Assembly: GCA_003342895.1 (NCBI GenBank)
Contig: PTFA01000193.1
Span: 1,054,905 to 1,118,904 of the forward strand
Reading direction: 5' to 3'
DNA: 64,000 nucleotides
DNA from: Casuarius casuarius
Taxonomy: Eukaryota > Chordata > Aves > Casuariiformes > Casuariidae
In this document: piece after piece, positions 62,101 to 64,000 of the stretch
Numbering within the stretch: position 1 is the first letter of the stretch
Layout of the letters: each line of letters begins with the position of its first letter
The notes under the pieces: generated by a model
Told to the model about the DNA's origin: nothing
Database searches by the model: none
Seen by the model: only the letters and a program-made list of their open reading frames with translations
Made by a program: the position numbers and the translations under genes

Positions 62101-63869
62101 CGCTCCCACTTCGTGGGGCTGGTGCCAAGAGAGGGATGGTGCCTCCGTCCCCACCAGAGCCCTTCCAAGGGCAGCAAAAGAGCACAGACCCATCTGCAAA
62201 AATCACTAGTCCCATTCGCTTAATGAAGATATAGAGGCAAAAAAAAAAAAAAAAAAAAAAAAGTACTCATGCCGGCCTTGCTGGAAGAGGCTGCGAACAC
62301 TTTTCTTCTTGTTGCTAAATCTATTTGAGACACACAAGTCTCCTGGTTAAACTGTCCTCTGCTGTAAGGTCAAGTTAACGGTGAACTCATGCTTAAGGCT
62401 TCCGAAGTTTCTCTTTCCAGTTATAACTTTGCCCAGTCGTAATTGTCTGGGTTGAAGTTTCCCACGTCAGGGATCTGTCTGAGCCGGGCTGATATTTGGA
62501 AAGTTTCAGCCGGGGAGATCAGCTGTGTCTGGGAGGGACCAGGGAAGGGTTCAGCAGTTCTGCTGAGCACGTCCTTAGACGTGTCACGATCCCGTGACGG
62601 CTTTACGGAGGAGCACCTTCGCTGCCGTCCTTCGCTCCGCGCTCTGCCCCCCCGGTATTGGCAGCGTGGGGTTTTCCTATTCCCATAAAAACGCCAGCGC
62701 TCCGGCCAGCCCGGAGACTCCTGCAGAGCAGCAGTTTGTCCCTGCTCCGCCGAGGAAGCGCTTGGCAGCCGGGTCCGCTGCGGATGCCGCCTGGGTGGCA
62801 GCCGGGCAGAAATGTGGGACGAGGCTGATTTGAATGCGGAGGGGGAGGAGGGGGACGGCGGCGGTGGGACTGAAAGGAGCTGAGGCAGATGGAGACAGAA
62901 GCTGTGTGAGGGTGTAGGAAGGAAGGGAGACGTGGCCGGGATCCCAGGCCGGGAGCAGACAGGGATGGGAACATGGCGAGATACAGCTGGAGAGAATGGT
63001 TTCAAACCAGTAGCTCACTGGAACGGAGCCTGTGGGTCCTGCCTTTTATCATCCGGCTGCTGCCAGCACCTCGCTGCGAAAACGGCTTGCAAATTTAGCT
63101 CCTTTTCCCCGTCCTCGCGGAGGAGAGCAGCCCTACCCTCGCTGTGAGCTGGGCTTGCGTGGCGGAGCGGAGGGTTCGCTGTGCAGACACGGCTCTGCCC
63201 CGGCCCGGTCTTGGCCATCACCCTTCGCACCATCACGCTCGACGCCCGGGGAGGGCCAGTTTCTGCGGGATTTCGCCTGGGCAGGGCGGGGGGTTTCGCC
63301 TCCTGTCTCCAAACGGGTCTCCGAGCGGCCCTGCCCTCCCGTTTCGGCAGACGTGGAAGAGCTGTGGATTGGCCTGAATGACCTCAAGCTGCAGATGAAC
63401 TTCGAGTGGTCGGACGGGACGCCGGTGAGGTTCACCTACTGGCATCCCTTCGAGCCCAACAACTTCCGCGACAGCCTGGAAGACTGCGTGACCATCTGGG
63501 GCCCGGTGAGAGCCGGAGGCGCTGAGGGCTGACGGGAGACAACCCGTGGGAGCAGGGATGGCCTGGGGACGGGGCACCTCCAGCTGGGTTTGAACCCAGC
63601 CTGGCCAGTTTGAAGCCACCAGCCGTTGGGGATGGAGGATCCAGCGCGATGGCCTTGGGGATTTGGTGCAGGGGAGGAAAATCTATGGGCCCAACGTGGG
63701 TTTGGAGGGTGGGAAACTCCTGCCGGATGGGCTCAGGCCTGCTCTTTCCCGTCCTGTCCAGGAAGGGAGGTGGAACGACAGCCCGTGCAACCAGACCCTG
63801 CCCTCTATCTGCAAAAAGCCCGGCTGGGTGAGCCAGGAGAAGGAGGAGGACGACCACGGGTGCCGAAAG
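58722..63869 (+). CDS. MRC2: MRC2 (Endo180/uPARAP) collagen endocytic receptor, 5' portion without exon 1
   Basis: Eight exons (listed separately) join in frame to about 485 residues matching the N-terminal third of human MRC2 (1479 residues as I recall). Known of the family: a type I membrane receptor that binds collagen through its fibronectin II domain, binds mannose/fucose/GlcNAc through C-type lectin domain 2, and takes ligands to endosomes. Domain order here is cysteine-rich R-type lectin, fibronectin II, CTLD1 and CTLD2. All junctions except the last are phase 1, and splice sites are GT-AG. The signal-peptide exon is not found upstream, and CTLD3-8, the membrane segment and the tail lie beyond the right edge. 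Exons are very GC-rich, in contrast to TLK2. Not MRC1 or PLA2R1: the sequence follows MRC2 throughout (for instance [20 protein letters not shown]). Confidence 0.96.
59591..59764 (+). CDS. MRC2: MRC2 exon 3: fibronectin type II domain
   Basis: Encodes [40 protein letters not shown] and [18 protein letters not shown]. The four Cys and the WCATTQDY and GFC motifs are the standard fibronectin II set, which in this receptor binds collagen. It is nearly identical to human. Acceptor TTTCCGCAG, donor GTAAGT. Confidence 0.96.
60255..60419 (+). CDS. MRC2: MRC2 exon 4: CTLD1, first part
   Basis: Encodes [40 protein letters not shown] and [15 protein letters not shown]. Contains the opening Cys pair and the LLSI/HEQ helix pattern of a C-type lectin fold. 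Acceptor CCCCGCAG, donor GTGAGG. Confidence 0.96.
60753..60866 (+). CDS. MRC2: MRC2 exon 5: CTLD1, middle
   Basis: Encodes [38 protein letters not shown]. Carries the WIGL motif that defines C-type lectin-like domains. Acceptor CTGCCCCAG, donor GTGAGG. Confidence 0.96.
61043..61186 (+). CDS. MRC2: MRC2 exon 6: CTLD1, end
   Basis: Encodes [40 protein letters not shown] and ATADPFAT. The closing Cys residues are present. A QPD triplet occupies the sugar-site position and WQNRD replaces WND, in line with CTLD1 not being the main sugar-binding domain. NAT is a potential glycosylation site. Acceptor GGCTCGCAG, donor GTGAGC. Confidence 0.95.
61330..61518 (+). CDS. MRC2: MRC2 exon 7: CTLD2, first part
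   Basis: Encodes [40 protein letters not shown] and [20 protein letters not shown] then IKQ. Start of the carbohydrate-binding CTLD. Acceptor CCCTGGCAG, donor GTGAGG. The intron before it is only 143 bases. Confidence 0.96.
61888..61945 (+). repeat. Possible MIR-like SINE fragment
   Basis: 'gggcgactttgggcagg' followed by 'cccttcctatctccccgtct' resembles the 'gtgaccttgggcaagt' and 'ctcagtttccccatct' blocks of MIR in order and spacing. Short and diverged, so tentative. Confidence 0.35.
62239..62262 (+). repeat. Poly(A) run of 24 bases
   Basis: Twenty-four consecutive A in the MRC2 intron within CTLD2. It could be a simple microsatellite or the tail of a retroposed sequence. The upstream 200 bases show no recognisable retrogene. 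Confidence 0.9.
63351..63505 (+). CDS. MRC2: MRC2 exon 8: CTLD2, sugar-site part
   Basis: Encodes [40 protein letters not shown] and [16 protein letters not shown] and, importantly, EPN are present; EPN is the mannose-type calcium and sugar ligand motif. Acceptor TTTCGGCAG, donor GTGAGA, ends on a codon boundary. Confidence 0.96.
63762..63869 (+). CDS. MRC2: MRC2 exon 9: CTLD2 end and linker
   Basis: Encodes [20 protein letters not shown] then [19 protein letters not shown] completes the calcium site with EPN of the previous exon, so CTLD2 should bind mannose-type sugars. The linker leads to CTLD3 (HGCRK, as in human). Acceptor CCTGTCCAG, donor GTGAGG, both ends phase 0. The window ends in the next intron. 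Confidence 0.95.
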
Positions 63870-64000
63870 GTGAGGGCGACCTGGGACGGGCTAACCGAGA
63901 GGCCGGTGTCACCTGAGCGCCCTGCGCTGGGGATGCCAGGTCCTCCTCAGTCTGGCTGGGGTTTCCAGCAGGGAAGGTCGCGTTTGTCCCCTGCTCGCTG

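Larger units (their letters stand above)
61519..63350 (+). other. MRC2: MRC2 intron within CTLD2 (1.8 kb)
   Basis: The longest MRC2 intron fully seen here. It contains a weak MIR-like stretch (about 61888-61945) and a run of 24 A at 62239-62262. Open frames near 62.5-63.0 kb have no family resemblance. Confidence 0.6.

Noticed and set aside
58722..63869. Assignment as MRC1, LY75 or PLA2R1
   Set aside because: The same domain layout is shared by the family, but the sequence follows MRC2 residue by residue across the fibronectin II and CTLD1-2 regions.

Overview
The window looks like vertebrate, most probably avian, nuclear DNA. It carries two multi-exon genes with GT-AG introns and vertebrate-type proteins. 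The TLK2 introns hold decayed sauropsid- and amniote-type interspersed repeats. The gene spacing is compact, and composition changes sharply from an AT-leaning gene to a very GC- and CpG-rich interval, as is common on bird microchromosomes. No species can be fixed from this window; another sauropsid is possible. Comparisons with human proteins and repeat families are from memory, not from a search.

Region 1 (1-43.9 kb) is the plus-strand gene TLK2 (tousled-like kinase 2). All 21 coding exons, from the ATG at 1645 to the stop at 40867, can be placed. They join in frame to a 750-residue kinase: a basic N-terminal nuclear region, coiled coils, and a C-terminal Ser/Thr kinase domain. The non-coding first exon(s) lie upstream of the window. 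The 3' UTR starts at 40868, with poly(A) signals at 41299 and, less surely, 43917.

Region 2 (about 43.9-58.7 kb) has no recognisable protein-coding exon. It is a long GC/CpG-rich interval with a 560-base assembly gap (50316-50875), about 45 isolated N bases, CRE and E-box/CLEAR motifs near 44.1-44.4 kb, and an AT-rich homeodomain-site-rich island near 53.2 kb. The promoter and signal-peptide exon of the next gene should lie in here, possibly in the gap.

Region 3 (58.7-64 kb) is the 5' part of MRC2 (Endo180 / uPARAP), also plus strand: exons for the cysteine-rich R-type lectin domain, the fibronectin type II domain, C-type lectin domain 1 and C-type lectin domain 2. The gene runs off the right edge. 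TLK2 followed by MRC2 in the same orientation is the same order as on human 17q23.

The two genes are not known to work together: TLK2 is a nuclear chromatin-assembly kinase and MRC2 is an endocytic collagen receptor. I found no bacterial, viral or otherwise undescribed gene system. The interesting material is non-coding: candidate regulatory sites, old repeats, and the unresolved MRC2 first exon.
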